Below, in pieces: positions 27,658-35,402 of a stretch of DNA of 64,000 nt (within the stretch, counting starts at the first letter, position 1; each line of letters starts with the position of its first letter). The position numbers and the translations under genes are program-made. This DNA is from Ruminococcus sp. (GTDB lineage: Bacteria > Bacillota > Clostridia > Oscillospirales > Ruminococcaceae): NCBI GenBank assembly GCA_017460665.1, contig JAFUAO010000061.1:1-64000 (forward strand). The letters are read 5' to 3'. The notes below the pieces were generated by a model that saw nothing but the letters and a program-made list of their open reading frames with translations, was not told the DNA's origin and did no database searches.

Positions 27658-28026
27658 ATGGATAAGATCAAGGTTTCGGACTACGAGGAAGTTCTGGCGG
27701 TTGTTGGAAAGTATACAGAGGGCTGCAAGGTTGGCAGGAGCGACATTATGAAGCCTGCGTTTACCGCAAATGCCCTGATGTACGGCTATCTGAACGGCGA
27801 ATACTACAACGGTTCTATCGAAGCTCTCTACGGTGCAGTTGATGCGTTCGGTGCAGCGCCCGATACCCTTGTCCGTGTTGATGTTCTCTCGATCGAGGGT
27901 ACTGCGGCAGCCGTTAGAGTTACCCTTGAAAACTGGCACGGTCTGTCCTTCACCGACTTCCATAACTTGATCAAAGAGGACGGACAGTGGAAGATCGTTG
28001 CAAAGGTGTTCCACCAGTACAATTAA
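27658..28026 (+). CDS. NTF2-like protein, putative lumazine-binding type
   Basis: A 122-residue cone-fold protein of the SnoaL/NTF2-like group (Lumazine_bd_2 type): YTEGCKVGRSDIMKPAFTANALMYGY and the closing LIKEDGQWKIVAKVFHQYN are characteristic. ATG 27658 follows GGAGG by 8 nt. These proteins often accompany oxidoreductases and may bind small ring compounds. First gene of a four-gene cluster with nitroreductase, an NAD(P)-binding protein and a flavin reductase. Confidence 0.75.
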   Translation: MDKIKVSDYEEVLAVVGKYTEGCKVGRSDIMKPAFTANALMYGYLNGEYYNGSIEALYGAVDAFGAAPDTLVRVDVLSIEGTAAAVRVTLENWHGLSFTDFHNLIKEDGQWKIVAKVFHQYN

Positions 28027-28035
28027 GGTGAGATC

Positions 28036-28554
28036 ATGGACTTTCTGGAATTTTCAAGAAAACGTTTCTCGGTGCGCTCCTATTCCGACAGACAGGTAGA
28101 GGACGAGAAGATACAGAAGATCTTGCAGGCAGCAATGATCGCTCCGACAGCGGTGAATTACCAGCCGCAAAAGATATATGTGCTGAAAAGTGATGAAGCT
28201 CTGCGAAAGATAAGGGGCATTACCAGAAGCACCTACGACGCTCCCCTTGTGTTTCTGATCTGCTCGGATACGGAAAGGAGCTGGCACAGTCCCTTTGTCA
28301 AGGGCTATGACAGCGGCGAAATGGACGCTTCTATCGTTTGCACCCACATGATGCTGGAAGCGGAGGACTTGGGACTTGGCTCGGTGTGGGTACTGCTGTT
28401 TGATCCCCATAAGGTAAAGCGAGCGTTTGGTCTGCCCGACCATATCGAGCCGATCTGCCTTTTGCCTGTGGGCTATCCTGCGAACGATGCCGTTCCTTAC
28501 GCACCGTGGCACGATACGTTCCGTGAGATGAGCGATATAGCGGAAGAACTATGA
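28036..28554 (+). CDS. Nitroreductase family protein
   Basis: A 172-residue FMN-dependent NAD(P)H oxidoreductase. The start FSRKRFSVRSYSDRQV carries the FMN-phosphate Arg residues; APTAVNYQPQKIYVL and DLGLGSVWVLLFDP follow. Reduction of nitroaromatics, quinones or other electrophiles is typical; the substrate is open. Nine bp after the NTF2-like gene. Confidence 0.9.
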   Translation: MDFLEFSRKRFSVRSYSDRQVEDEKIQKILQAAMIAPTAVNYQPQKIYVLKSDEALRKIRGITRSTYDAPLVFLICSDTERSWHSPFVKGYDSGEMDASIVCTHMMLEAEDLGLGSVWVLLFDPHKVKRAFGLPDHIEPICLLPVGYPANDAVPYAPWHDTFREMSDIAEEL

Positions 28555-28566
28555 CGGAGGTGCATT

Positions 28567-29202
28567 ATGAAAATATTTGTTGTGGGAACAGGCAGAGTTG
28601 CAAAGTGCGTGATAGATAAGCTGACCGCAAAGGGACATACTATCGTGTGCGGCTCCCGTCACCCTGAGAGCATAGCTGAAACTGAGCAATGCAAGCCTGT
28701 GCTGTTTGATCTTCACTCTGAAAAAAATGATATCACCGAAACAGTCAAGGGCTTTGATGCGGTGTATTTCCTTGCAGGCTCACGGGGCAAAGACCTTTTG
28801 CAGACGGACGCTTTCGGTGCTGTGAAGCTGATGCAGGCTTGTGAAGCGGTGGGTATCAAGCGCTTTATCCTGCTTAGCTCCATTTTTGCCTTGGAACCCG
28901 AAAAATGGGCGCAGGAGAAGTCTTTGCAGAACATCACGAATTACAACATCGCAAAATTCTTTGCGGACAACTACCTTGTGAGCTGCATCGACCTCGACTA
29001 TACCATTGTTCAGCCCAGCGTTCTGAAAGAGGAGGAAGGCAACGGAATGATCGAGCTTGACCCAGAGCATGACGGCTCAAACCCTATCCCCGATGTGGCT
29101 GAGGTGCTTGTATCTGTTCTTGAAAGAAAAAACACATTCAAAAAGGTGATCAAAATGCGGAGCGGCGATACGCCGATCGGCTCCGCACTTGCAAATATAT
29201 AA
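28567..29202 (+). CDS. NAD(P)-binding Rossmann protein (atypical SDR, NmrA-like)
   Basis: A 211-residue atypical short-chain dehydrogenase. The dinucleotide loop reads VVGTGRVAKCVIDKL, a deviation from the usual GxTGxxG. AVYFLAGS, the LLSSIFA strand and TIVQPSVL follow the NmrA/YwnB pattern. Probably acts with the neighbouring nitroreductase in redox or electrophile defence. Confidence 0.82.
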   Translation: MKIFVVGTGRVAKCVIDKLTAKGHTIVCGSRHPESIAETEQCKPVLFDLHSEKNDITETVKGFDAVYFLAGSRGKDLLQTDAFGAVKLMQACEAVGIKRFILLSSIFALEPEKWAQEKSLQNITNYNIAKFFADNYLVSCIDLDYTIVQPSVLKEEEGNGMIELDPEHDGSNPIPDVAEVLVSVLERKNTFKKVIKMRSGDTPIGSALANI

Positions 29203-29218
29203 TACGGAGGTAATCACA

Positions 29219-29791
29219 ATGAGAAAGAATTTAGGACCACAGCCGGCGCTTTTCCCCATGCCAGTCGTTATCGTAGCAGCATATGGAGCTGACGGCAATA
29301 TCTGTGCCATGAACGCAGCTTGGGCCCAGATCTGCGATATGGACAAGATAGCGCTGTTCATCGACGCAGACCACAAGACCACCAAGAACATCATGGAGAC
29401 AAAGGCTTTCACAGTGAGCATCGCCGATGTTCCAAACATGGAAACTGCGGATTTCTTCGGTATCGCAACAGGCAACAAGATGCCCGACAAGTTCGAGAGA
29501 AGCGGCTGCCACGCTGTCAAGAGCGAGTTCGTCAACGCACCGATCATCACGGAATATCCCGTGACGCTGGAGTGTGAGCTTGCCGAGGAGATCAACACCG
29601 AGAATATGCACGCTATCGTTGGCAAGATCGTCAATGTCAGCGCCGAGGAGTCGGTCGTAGGCGACAAGGACAAGATCCTTCCCGAAAAGGTCAATGCGCT
29701 GATCTTCGACCAGTACCGCAGCGGTTACTTTGCTGTCGGCGAAAAGGTGGGTCAGGCTTGGAATGCCGGTGCCGGACTTATGAAGAAATAA
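29219..29791 (+). CDS. Flavin reductase-like (FMN-binding split barrel) protein
   Basis: A 190-residue DIM6/NTAB-type flavoprotein. The start RKNLGPQPALFPMPVVIVAAYGADGNICAMNAAW is the family signature; later KFERSGCHAVKSEFVNAPIITEYPVTLECEL. I choose ATG 29219 (GGAGG 9 nt upstream). It ends the HxlR-linked cluster. A truncated relative lies at 37057-37203. Confidence 0.9.
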   Translation: MRKNLGPQPALFPMPVVIVAAYGADGNICAMNAAWAQICDMDKIALFIDADHKTTKNIMETKAFTVSIADVPNMETADFFGIATGNKMPDKFERSGCHAVKSEFVNAPIITEYPVTLECELAEEINTENMHAIVGKIVNVSAEESVVGDKDKILPEKVNALIFDQYRSGYFAVGEKVGQAWNAGAGLMKK

Positions 29792-29828
29792 TATAACTTT
29801 GGACCCAATGGATCCAAAGTGCAAGATC

Positions 29829-29862
29829 AGAGCTGTTGCTTCGGCAGCAGCTCTTTTCTTTT
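29829..29862 (+). terminator. Terminator of the reductase cluster
   Basis: AGAGCTGTTGC and GCAGCAGCTCT form an 11-bp stem closed by a TTCG tetraloop, followed by TTTTCTTTT. Confidence 0.9.
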
Positions 29863-30014
29863 CAGAAGGACGATTTTTGCTATCTGTTATAAAAAGACAA
29901 GTGGCAGAAAAGCGATAGACTCGAAACTACGGGGAAATGAAAAATCATGAAAAATGCTCGTTTTGGTAGATAGTTGGTAGACGGGCATAGGAATAGTAAA
30001 ATGGTAGACAAGCA

Positions 30015-30281
30015 TTAAAGTTGGAAGATAAAGCTGTTGACAGGTAAAGAAATAGCGGACGATGTTTCATTGAAAGTGAAGCATCGTCCGCTGGTTTTAT
30101 ATCCGAATACCGTACAGGCACCGCATACCTTAGCCTTGCTCATACCTCCGCCGAAGCAGGCGCCTATCTGCAATGCCTGTTTTTCGGTTATGCCGAACTG
30201 TTCTGAAAATGCAGCAAATATAGCCTGTGAACACATGAATCCCCGACCAAAAAGGTCAGCAGCCTTTGATACATTATCCAT
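30015..30281 (-). pseudogene. 3'-truncated C_GCAxxG_C_C family protein
   Basis: The first 55 residues match the C-GCAxxG-C-C redox family (GFMCSQAIFAAFSEQFG, GACFGGGMSKAKVCGA). After VCGA the sequence becomes CTVFGYKTSGRCF and then reads through a strong hairpin (30054-30092), so the normal C-terminal half is missing. It overlaps the acr3 stop by TAATG. Likely a deletion remnant at the operon end; a short functional variant cannot be excluded. Confidence 0.6.
30047..30092 (-). terminator. Terminator of ars operon
   Basis: AGCGGACGATG (30054-30064) pairs perfectly with CATCGTCCGCT (30082-30092). On the minus strand ATTTCTTT follows. It lies inside the reading frame of the truncated gene. Confidence 0.7.
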
Positions 30282-31339
30282 TATTGAAGCCTCCGATCTT
30301 TATTGAAATATCTTTTTGTTTTGTTAGCAATCCTGCACAGCAAAAGCATAACAGGCACTTCAGTCAGCACTCCCACAGTAGTAGCAAGAGCCGCAGGAGA
30401 AGATGTACCAAACAAAGCGACAGCCACCGCAACAGCAAGCTCAAAGAAATTGGACGCTCCTATCATTCCCGCAGGGGCGGCTATATCGTGGGGCTGTTTT
30501 AACAGCTTGCAGGCGATATAAGCGAGTGCAAAAATAATGAATGTCTGCAATACAATGGGAACGGCGATAAGCAGTATATGCAAAGGATCATCAAGAATGA
30601 TACTCCCTTGAAACGAGAATATCAGTATCAAGGTGAGCAGTAAGCCTATCGTTGTAATGCCGTCAAATTTGCGGATAAAGTTTTTTTCAAAGTATTCTGT
30701 CCCTTTGCTTTTCGTGACGATCACTCTTGTGAGAATGCCGAGGGCAAGCGGTATTACCACAAACAGCACCACAGAAAGAAACAGCGTAGTCATTGGCACT
30801 TGCACATTCGATACACCGAGCAGGAGCTTGACGATAGGCACGAATGCGATGAGGATGATCAAATCATTGGTAGCGACCTGCACAACGGTATAGGCAGGAT
30901 CTCCCTTTGTCAGCGTACTCCACACGAACACCATAGCAGTGCAAGGAGCAGCACCGAGCAGAACAGCTCCGGCGAGGTATTTCGCAGCAAGCTCGGGATC
31001 AATGAAAGCCTTGAAAACACCCCAAAAGAACAGGCTTGCGATCCCGTACATCGAAAATGGCTTTATCAGCCAGTTCACCACCCAAGTGACAAACAGCCCT
31101 TTTGGATCATTGCCGACATTTTTGATACTCTGAAAATCGACCTTCATCATCATCGGATATATCATATGCCATATCAATATTGCCATAGGTATTGAGATAC
31201 CTGCATATTCAAACTGATCCAGAAAGTCTGGTATCTGGGGAAGAAACCGTCCTATCAGCACTCCCGCCACCATACACAGCGCCACCCAGATCGTAAGGTA
31301 TCGCTGAAACATGCTGATACCGCTGTTCTTTTGTTCCAT
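30281..31339 (-). CDS. acr3: Arsenite efflux transporter, Acr3 family
   Basis: A 352-residue, ten-helix transporter of the bile/arsenite/riboflavin superfamily. GAAPCTAMVFVWSTLTKGDPAYTVVQVATND is the Acr3 signature with the conserved cysteine; the later IGASNFFELAVAVAVALFG is the second discontinuous helix. It exports arsenite using the proton motive force. It lies downstream of arsR, separated by 81 bp with a hairpin. Confidence 0.95.
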   Translation of the reverse strand: MEQKNSGISMFQRYLTIWVALCMVAGVLIGRFLPQIPDFLDQFEYAGISIPMAILIWHMIYPMMMKVDFQSIKNVGNDPKGLFVTWVVNWLIKPFSMYGIASLFFWGVFKAFIDPELAAKYLAGAVLLGAAPCTAMVFVWSTLTKGDPAYTVVQVATNDLIILIAFVPIVKLLLGVSNVQVPMTTLFLSVVLFVVIPLALGILTRVIVTKSKGTEYFEKNFIRKFDGITTIGLLLTLILIFSFQGSIILDDPLHILLIAVPIVLQTFIIFALAYIACKLLKQPHDIAAPAGMIGASNFFELAVAVAVALFGTSSPAALATTVGVLTEVPVMLLLCRIANKTKRYFNKDRRLQ

Positions 31340-31392
31340 AGTATCACCCCAAAATATATTTATAAATTGAAATCAATCAATATATAGTGCTG

Positions 31393-31418
31393 AATAATAG
31401 TCGTGCATACACACGACT
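31393..31418 (-). terminator. Hairpin between arsR and acr3
   Basis: AGTCGTG and CACGACT around a 6-nt loop begin 2 bp after the arsR stop; the minus strand continues ATTATT. It may attenuate transcription or stabilise the arsR message. Confidence 0.5.
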
Positions 31419-31420
31419 TA

Positions 31421-31732
31421 TCATTCACCGCAGCAGCGTTTACCTTCGGTTTCCGTGACCGCTGTCAGCTCGGATATACACTTGATCGCAGCCTCTGCAC
31501 CATCAGCCGAAATAGAGTAGTGCGTCCACTTCCCCTCTTTCCTGCCGACCACAAGTCCGCTGTCACAGAGAATTTTCATGTGGTGAGAAAGTGTCGGTTG
31601 GCTTAATTGCATTTCATCAAGCAGCTCACAGGCGCACCGTTCACCGCCTTGCAGAAGCCTGAATATCTGCACTCTGTTCTCATCGCACAGGGCTTTGAAG
31701 ATAACAGTTATCTGCTTGTTTGATAGATCCAT
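31421..31732 (-). CDS. arsR: ArsR family arsenic-responsive repressor
   Basis: A 103-residue winged-helix SmtB/ArsR repressor. Metal site: ERCACELLDEM (the CxC of the alpha-3 type), with QLSQPTLSHHMKIL as recognition helix. The C-terminus has an extra CC (KRCCGE). ATG 31732 is preceded by GAGGTGAG; the frame also opens at GTG 31741. Arsenite binding would release it from the promoter just upstream. Confidence 0.93.
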   Translation of the reverse strand: MDLSNKQITVIFKALCDENRVQIFRLLQGGERCACELLDEMQLSQPTLSHHMKILCDSGLVVGRKEGKWTHYSISADGAEAAIKCISELTAVTETEGKRCCGE

Positions 31733-31762
31733 ATCGCTCACCTCATATTGAAAATTTTCTAT

Positions 31763-31791
31763 ATTATATCACACATATTGAAGTATGTCAA
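31763..31791 (-). promoter_or_regulatory. Consensus ars promoter with ArsR operator-like repeats
   Basis: Minus strand TTGACA (31791-31786), 17-bp spacer, TATAAT (31768-31763). The sequence TTCAATATG occurs in the spacer and again before the arsR start, and CATACTTCAATATG is an imperfect palindrome, suiting an ArsR dimer. Confidence 0.75.
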
Positions 31792-31944
31792 TAGGTTCTG
31801 GAACATTTCAATGGTAAATTTACGGACAAAGTAAAGCGTTCTCTCCGAAAAACCAGAAAGAACTCTGTGCTTACAATATGTCTTTAGGGTATGTGAGGAT
31901 TTTGGTATGCTCCACACTTCTTATTATAACTTGTGAGGATCTGT

Positions 31945-32331
31945 TTATAGGTGTGCCATTGGACTACGGGTCATTGGTATAGCAATGATCACAATGCTGC
32001 TCTTCGATCGCTTATCCTGCCAGTTGAGATCGGCAGACGTATACGATACGGCAGGGCTTATCTCATACAGGTCTGCACCTGCCGTTTCTGCTAAGTTTTG
32101 TCTGCCTTTGCGGTCACGCCGCTTGCAGAAAAATACGCTACCATCATTTTGTACACAGTTGGCCTCATATCCACAGGCAACACAGCCTGTGCAGGGATCT
32201 ACATTCAGTCGACAGACGTTGATCTGCTCGACAGTGTGACCGCTTTCCTCTGCTCCTCTTTTGAAATTCTCAGCAAGAATGCTCGTTGAGCCATTCGGGT
32301 TGGGACTGCCCATAAGTATCACGATCTTCAT
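31945..32331 (-). pseudogene. Chimeric remnant: FMN reductase head joined to frameshifted flavodoxin
   Basis: Residues 1-62 are the start of a NADPH-dependent FMN reductase/iron-sulfur flavoprotein (MKIVILMGSPNPNGSTSILAENF, CTGCVACGYEANC). The frame then enters flavodoxin DNA. One frame reads VAYFSASGVTAKADKT, the classic FMN-phosphate loop, and another reads LAETAGADLYEISPAVSYTSADLNWQDK, so a frameshift splits the domain. After KSSI it degenerates to a stop. ATG 32331 has GAGGTG upstream. At least two junctions plus a frameshift: non-functional. Confidence 0.8.
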
Positions 32332-32374
32332 ATTGCACCTCACATAAATGTTCTCTTTTTATTCATACGCTATC

Positions 32375-32459
32375 AGGAAAAGCAAGAGGGCTGTCAGCAC
32401 CACATCGACCACTCTCTTGGGGACAGTTTTTGTCTTTGTCTGCATCGTCAGCCCTCTTT
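32375..32459 (-). terminator. Long-loop inverted repeat after flavodoxin lipoprotein gene
   Basis: AAGAGGGCTG (32384-32393) and CAGCCCTCTT (32449-32458) are exact complements about 55 nt apart. The minus strand continues GCTTTTCC. The large loop makes it a weak terminator; a deleted element between the arms is possible. Confidence 0.35.
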
Positions 32460-32461
32460 GT

Positions 32462-33160
32462 TCAGTTCAGTCCGCTTATCCAAGTGCTGAGCTCGTCCTC
32501 GGAGATACCACCGTCGAGCCTGTCACCGTCAAGCCAGTTTCCGTTGCCTGCCTGTGAAGCAAGGTTGCTGCCGCTTCTGCCGATACCGCTGCCGCCCGAG
32601 GTACAAAACGGAATGACGGTCAGACCACTGAAATCGTGAGTTTCCACAAAGGTACTCATTATTCTCGGAGCATCGCCCCACCATATCGGATAGCCGATAT
32701 AGACTGTCGAATACCCGTCAAAGGATACTATATCATCAGCGATAGCAGGACGTGCATCCGGATCGTTCATTTCGATCGTGGTGCGGCTGTTCTTATCGTT
32801 CCAGTCAAGGTCGGCATCGCAGTAAGGCTCAGCAGGGATGATCTCATAAAGATCAGCATTTGTGACATTTGCGATACGTTCTGCAACGCCTTTGGTAGTG
32901 CCGGTTGCGGAAAAGAATACCACGATCGTATCCCTGCCCGTTGTCTCAACATGATCCACCTTTTCGGGTGCTGCCGTTGTATCAGCAGGAGCAGACATAT
33001 CATTGCTGTTTTCTTCCTGTTCCGCCGTTTCTGTCTGCTGTGCTTCTGTCTGGGTGATTGTTACAGATGAAGCCGTATCGCTTTCATTCTCCGAATTTCC
33101 GCAGGCAGACAAGCCCATCATACATAACATCATGAGAAAGGGAATTATGATTCGTTTCAT
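32462..33160 (-). CDS. Secreted flavodoxin lipoprotein
   Basis: A 232-residue lipoprotein: signal peptide with lipobox LSAC (Cys about residue 20), a Thr/Glu-rich spacer to about residue 72, then a flavodoxin_4 domain. FMN-loop FFSATGTTKGVAERIA, then NADLYEIIPAEPYCDADLDWND, GYPIWWGDAPRIMSTF and FCTSGGSGIG are all present. An extracytoplasmic flavodoxin suggests electron transfer at the cell surface or reduction of secreted substrates. Confidence 0.88.
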   Translation of the reverse strand: MKRIIIPFLMMLCMMGLSACGNSENESDTASSVTITQTEAQQTETAEQEENSNDMSAPADTTAAPEKVDHVETTGRDTIVVFFSATGTTKGVAERIANVTNADLYEIIPAEPYCDADLDWNDKNSRTTIEMNDPDARPAIADDIVSFDGYSTVYIGYPIWWGDAPRIMSTFVETHDFSGLTVIPFCTSGGSGIGRSGSNLASQAGNGNWLDGDRLDGGISEDELSTWISGLN

Positions 33161-33172
33161 GGAGATCTCTCC

Positions 33173-33928
33173 TTATCTCAGCTTGGAATAGTCCTCTTCG
33201 GAAACAGCCTCACACCACTCCGTACTGCCGTCCTCACCGGGGATCTCAAGAGCAAGATGTGAGAACCACGAATCGGGCGCTGCCCCGTGCCAGTGCTTGA
33301 CCTCGGCGGGGATATTGATGGCCGTACCGGGCGTGAGCTCGACTGCCTCCTTGCCCCACTCCTGATAATACCCACGTCCGCCGACACAGATCAGCATCTG
33401 ACCGCCGCCGCTCTTAGCGTGGTGGATATGCCAATTATTACGGCAGGCAGGTTCAAAGGTAACATTGAAGATAGGCACTTGCTCTGTTGAGACAGGTGCA
33501 AGATAACTCTGCCCGACAAAGTAGTCGCCATAGGGGTTCGGCTCGCCAATGGGGAAGAATATCTCGTTCTGATACCTGTCCTTTTCGGTTAGGACGGGTG
33601 TCTCTTCGTTCCAGATGTCCTTTGCAAGTCTGAAGACCGCCCAGCCCTTTGGCCAGCCGACATACATAGTGGCGTGGGTAATAATGGCTGCGATCTCCTC
33701 CTTGGTGACGCCGTGCGTCTTTGCGTTCTGCAAATGATAGGCAAGGGAGCTGTCCGTGATGCCCGAAGCCATAAGCGACACAACAGTTATTATGCACTTA
33801 GTCTTCACGTCTATTGCCTGTTCGTTCCATACCTCGCCGAACAGCACATTGTCATTGAGATGTGCAAACATCGGCGAAAAATCACCGAGCTGGTCTCTGC
33901 CAGCGGTCTGTACGATCTTTTCACTCAT
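33173..33928 (-). CDS. Carboxymuconolactone decarboxylase-cupin fusion protein
   Basis: A 251-residue protein in two halves. The first (about 15-110) is CMD/AhpD-like: DNVLFGEVWNEQAIDVKTKCIITV and EEIAAIITHATMYVGWPKGWA, without the CxxC of AhpD. The second (about 130-245) is a cupin: TFEPACRNNWHIHHAKSGGGQMLICVGGRGYYQEWG and PAEVKHWHGA with metal-binding histidines. I choose ATG 33928 behind GGAGGG; the upstream open frame is flavodoxin debris read out of phase. Likely electrophile or peroxide detoxification. Confidence 0.87.
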   Translation of the reverse strand: MSEKIVQTAGRDQLGDFSPMFAHLNDNVLFGEVWNEQAIDVKTKCIITVVSLMASGITDSSLAYHLQNAKTHGVTKEEIAAIITHATMYVGWPKGWAVFRLAKDIWNEETPVLTEKDRYQNEIFFPIGEPNPYGDYFVGQSYLAPVSTEQVPIFNVTFEPACRNNWHIHHAKSGGGQMLICVGGRGYYQEWGKEAVELTPGTAINIPAEVKHWHGAAPDSWFSHLALEIPGEDGSTEWCEAVSEEDYSKLR

Positions 33929-33992
33929 AATAAATCCCTCCGTTATATTAGCGAGAATGTGACACTCACATTTCCATCGCCAAGAAATGATC

Positions 33993-34416
33993 TCAATTCG
34001 TCCTGTGTGATATTGTCGATATGTCTGCTTTTTCCAAATGGAGTGAATTGTACCACCCCTCCACGTCGTCCATTGAAGCTGTTGCTGCAAACCTTCTGCC
34101 GGCAAGCTGATCACTGATCGGCACAAGGTCAGCGATATTCTTCTCACTCGTAGCGATACCGCTGCTTGCAGAGGTGCAGAACGGTATCACTGTTTTATCA
34201 GAGAAGTCATAGCTTTCAAGAAAAGTTACCATTCAGATCTTCCTCCGTAGGCTGTGCAAGCAGGAAATCCTGCAAATTACAAATATCTTGTATCGTATAG
34301 GAAACTGCCTCTGCCTGAGCATTTTCTATCTCTGCTGATCGTACCGAAGCATTTCCGCTCAGAAATACCGTCAGTGCAGTCATACCCGCCATCAATACAG
34401 AGATCATCTTATTCAT
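33993..34416 (-). pseudogene. Signal-peptide/dockerin-like head joined out of frame to a flavodoxin tail
   Basis: The upstream part (34216-34416) encodes a signal peptide and then YTIQDICNLQDFLLAQPTEEDLNGN, the first half of a dockerin-like calcium motif, before a stop. Overlapping it by 17 bp in another frame, 33993-34232 encodes the last third of a flavodoxin (TFLESYDFSDKTVIPFCTSASSGIATSEKN). The FMN-loop is absent. The join is out of frame, so neither part is a complete protein. Confidence 0.7.
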
Positions 34417-34456
34417 ACGATCACTTCCTTAAACAGTGCGATCGAAAAAGAAACAG

Positions 34457-35389
34457 TTACTTCATTTCCTTTTCCCACATACGGATAACATTCAGTCCGA
34501 GACTGTCTGAAACGCTTTCAAGCTCCGATACATCAGCAGCAGTCAGTGTGATATTCGCCGCTTTTACAGCGTCCTCCACATGGCTGACCTTTGTGACACC
34601 GATGATCGGCAGCGTACCCTTTGCGATAGCCCACGCAACAGGAATTTGTGCGATACCGACGCCGTACTTGTCTGCTATCTTGCCAAGGGTGCTGTTCAGT
34701 ATCTCCAGCTTGTCGAGAACAGGGTCGTATGTTGCTGCCCTTGCCGAGCCTGCGGGCATGGGGTGAGCGGTGTCATATTTGCCCGAGAGTGCGCCCTGTT
34801 CAAGTACCATATATGAGAAGAATGTGATTCCGTTTTCCTTGCAGTAGTCAAGAATGCCAGACTCCTCCGAGGAACGGTTGATAAGGCTGTAATGGTTCTG
34901 TACCGCCGAGAGCTTCAAGCCGTGCGCCTGCAATATCTCGTTCGCCTGCCTGATCTCCGCAAGATCATGATTTGAAACTCCTATCAGCGGAGCATTGTCT
35001 TTCCCCTCAAAATACTTTGCAAGCTCTGTGATCCACTTGGGAGCGTACCAGACATTGTGTATCCAGTAAATATCAAAGCGGTCAAGCTCCATTAGACCGA
35101 GCTGCATTTCTATCATGTCCTGCATAGCTGTCGGTGACGAACTTGCGCACTGGGGCGTGAACTTATCCGAGATCAGATAGCTGTCTCTCGGCAGCTCCTT
35201 GACAAAGCCTGCAAGCACCTTTTCGGAAGTACCCATACCGTAGGCGTAAGCAGTATCCCACAGGTTTAAGCCGTTCTCCATTGCCTTGTCAAAGATCGGA
35301 CGGAGCGTATCTGCTGTCGGGCTTCCGCCGAATGTTCCGTCATTTCCCCAAGCCCACGCACCAAGGGCGATCTTCGGTAAATTAGTCAT
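34457..35389 (-). CDS. Aldo/keto reductase
   Basis: A 310-residue TIM-barrel NADPH reductase. Catalytic tetrad parts are visible: Asp and Tyr in NLWDTAYAYGMGTSE, Lys in YLISDKF, and the His of WIHNV. The C-terminal cofactor region reads LPIIGVTKVSHVEDA. I choose ATG 35389 behind AAGGAGG; the frame open upstream to 35509 overlaps the previous gene. Second of two AKRs in a TetR-led operon, probably carbonyl detoxification. Confidence 0.92.
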   Translation of the reverse strand: MTNLPKIALGAWAWGNDGTFGGSPTADTLRPIFDKAMENGLNLWDTAYAYGMGTSEKVLAGFVKELPRDSYLISDKFTPQCASSSPTAMQDMIEMQLGLMELDRFDIYWIHNVWYAPKWITELAKYFEGKDNAPLIGVSNHDLAEIRQANEILQAHGLKLSAVQNHYSLINRSSEESGILDYCKENGITFFSYMVLEQGALSGKYDTAHPMPAGSARAATYDPVLDKLEILNSTLGKIADKYGVGIAQIPVAWAIAKGTLPIIGVTKVSHVEDAVKAANITLTAADVSELESVSDSLGLNVIRMWEKEMK

Positions 35390-35402
35390 AGTATTATCCT
35401 CC

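Noticed and set aside
29880-30010. Repeated TCTACCA-type words as an attachment site
   Set aside because: Three short imperfect copies without arm symmetry or a linked recombinase; not enough to call a site.
33929-34147. N-terminal extension of the CMD-cupin protein
   Set aside because: The in-frame extension is flavodoxin-tail DNA read in a wrong frame; GGAGGG before ATG 33928 marks the real start.
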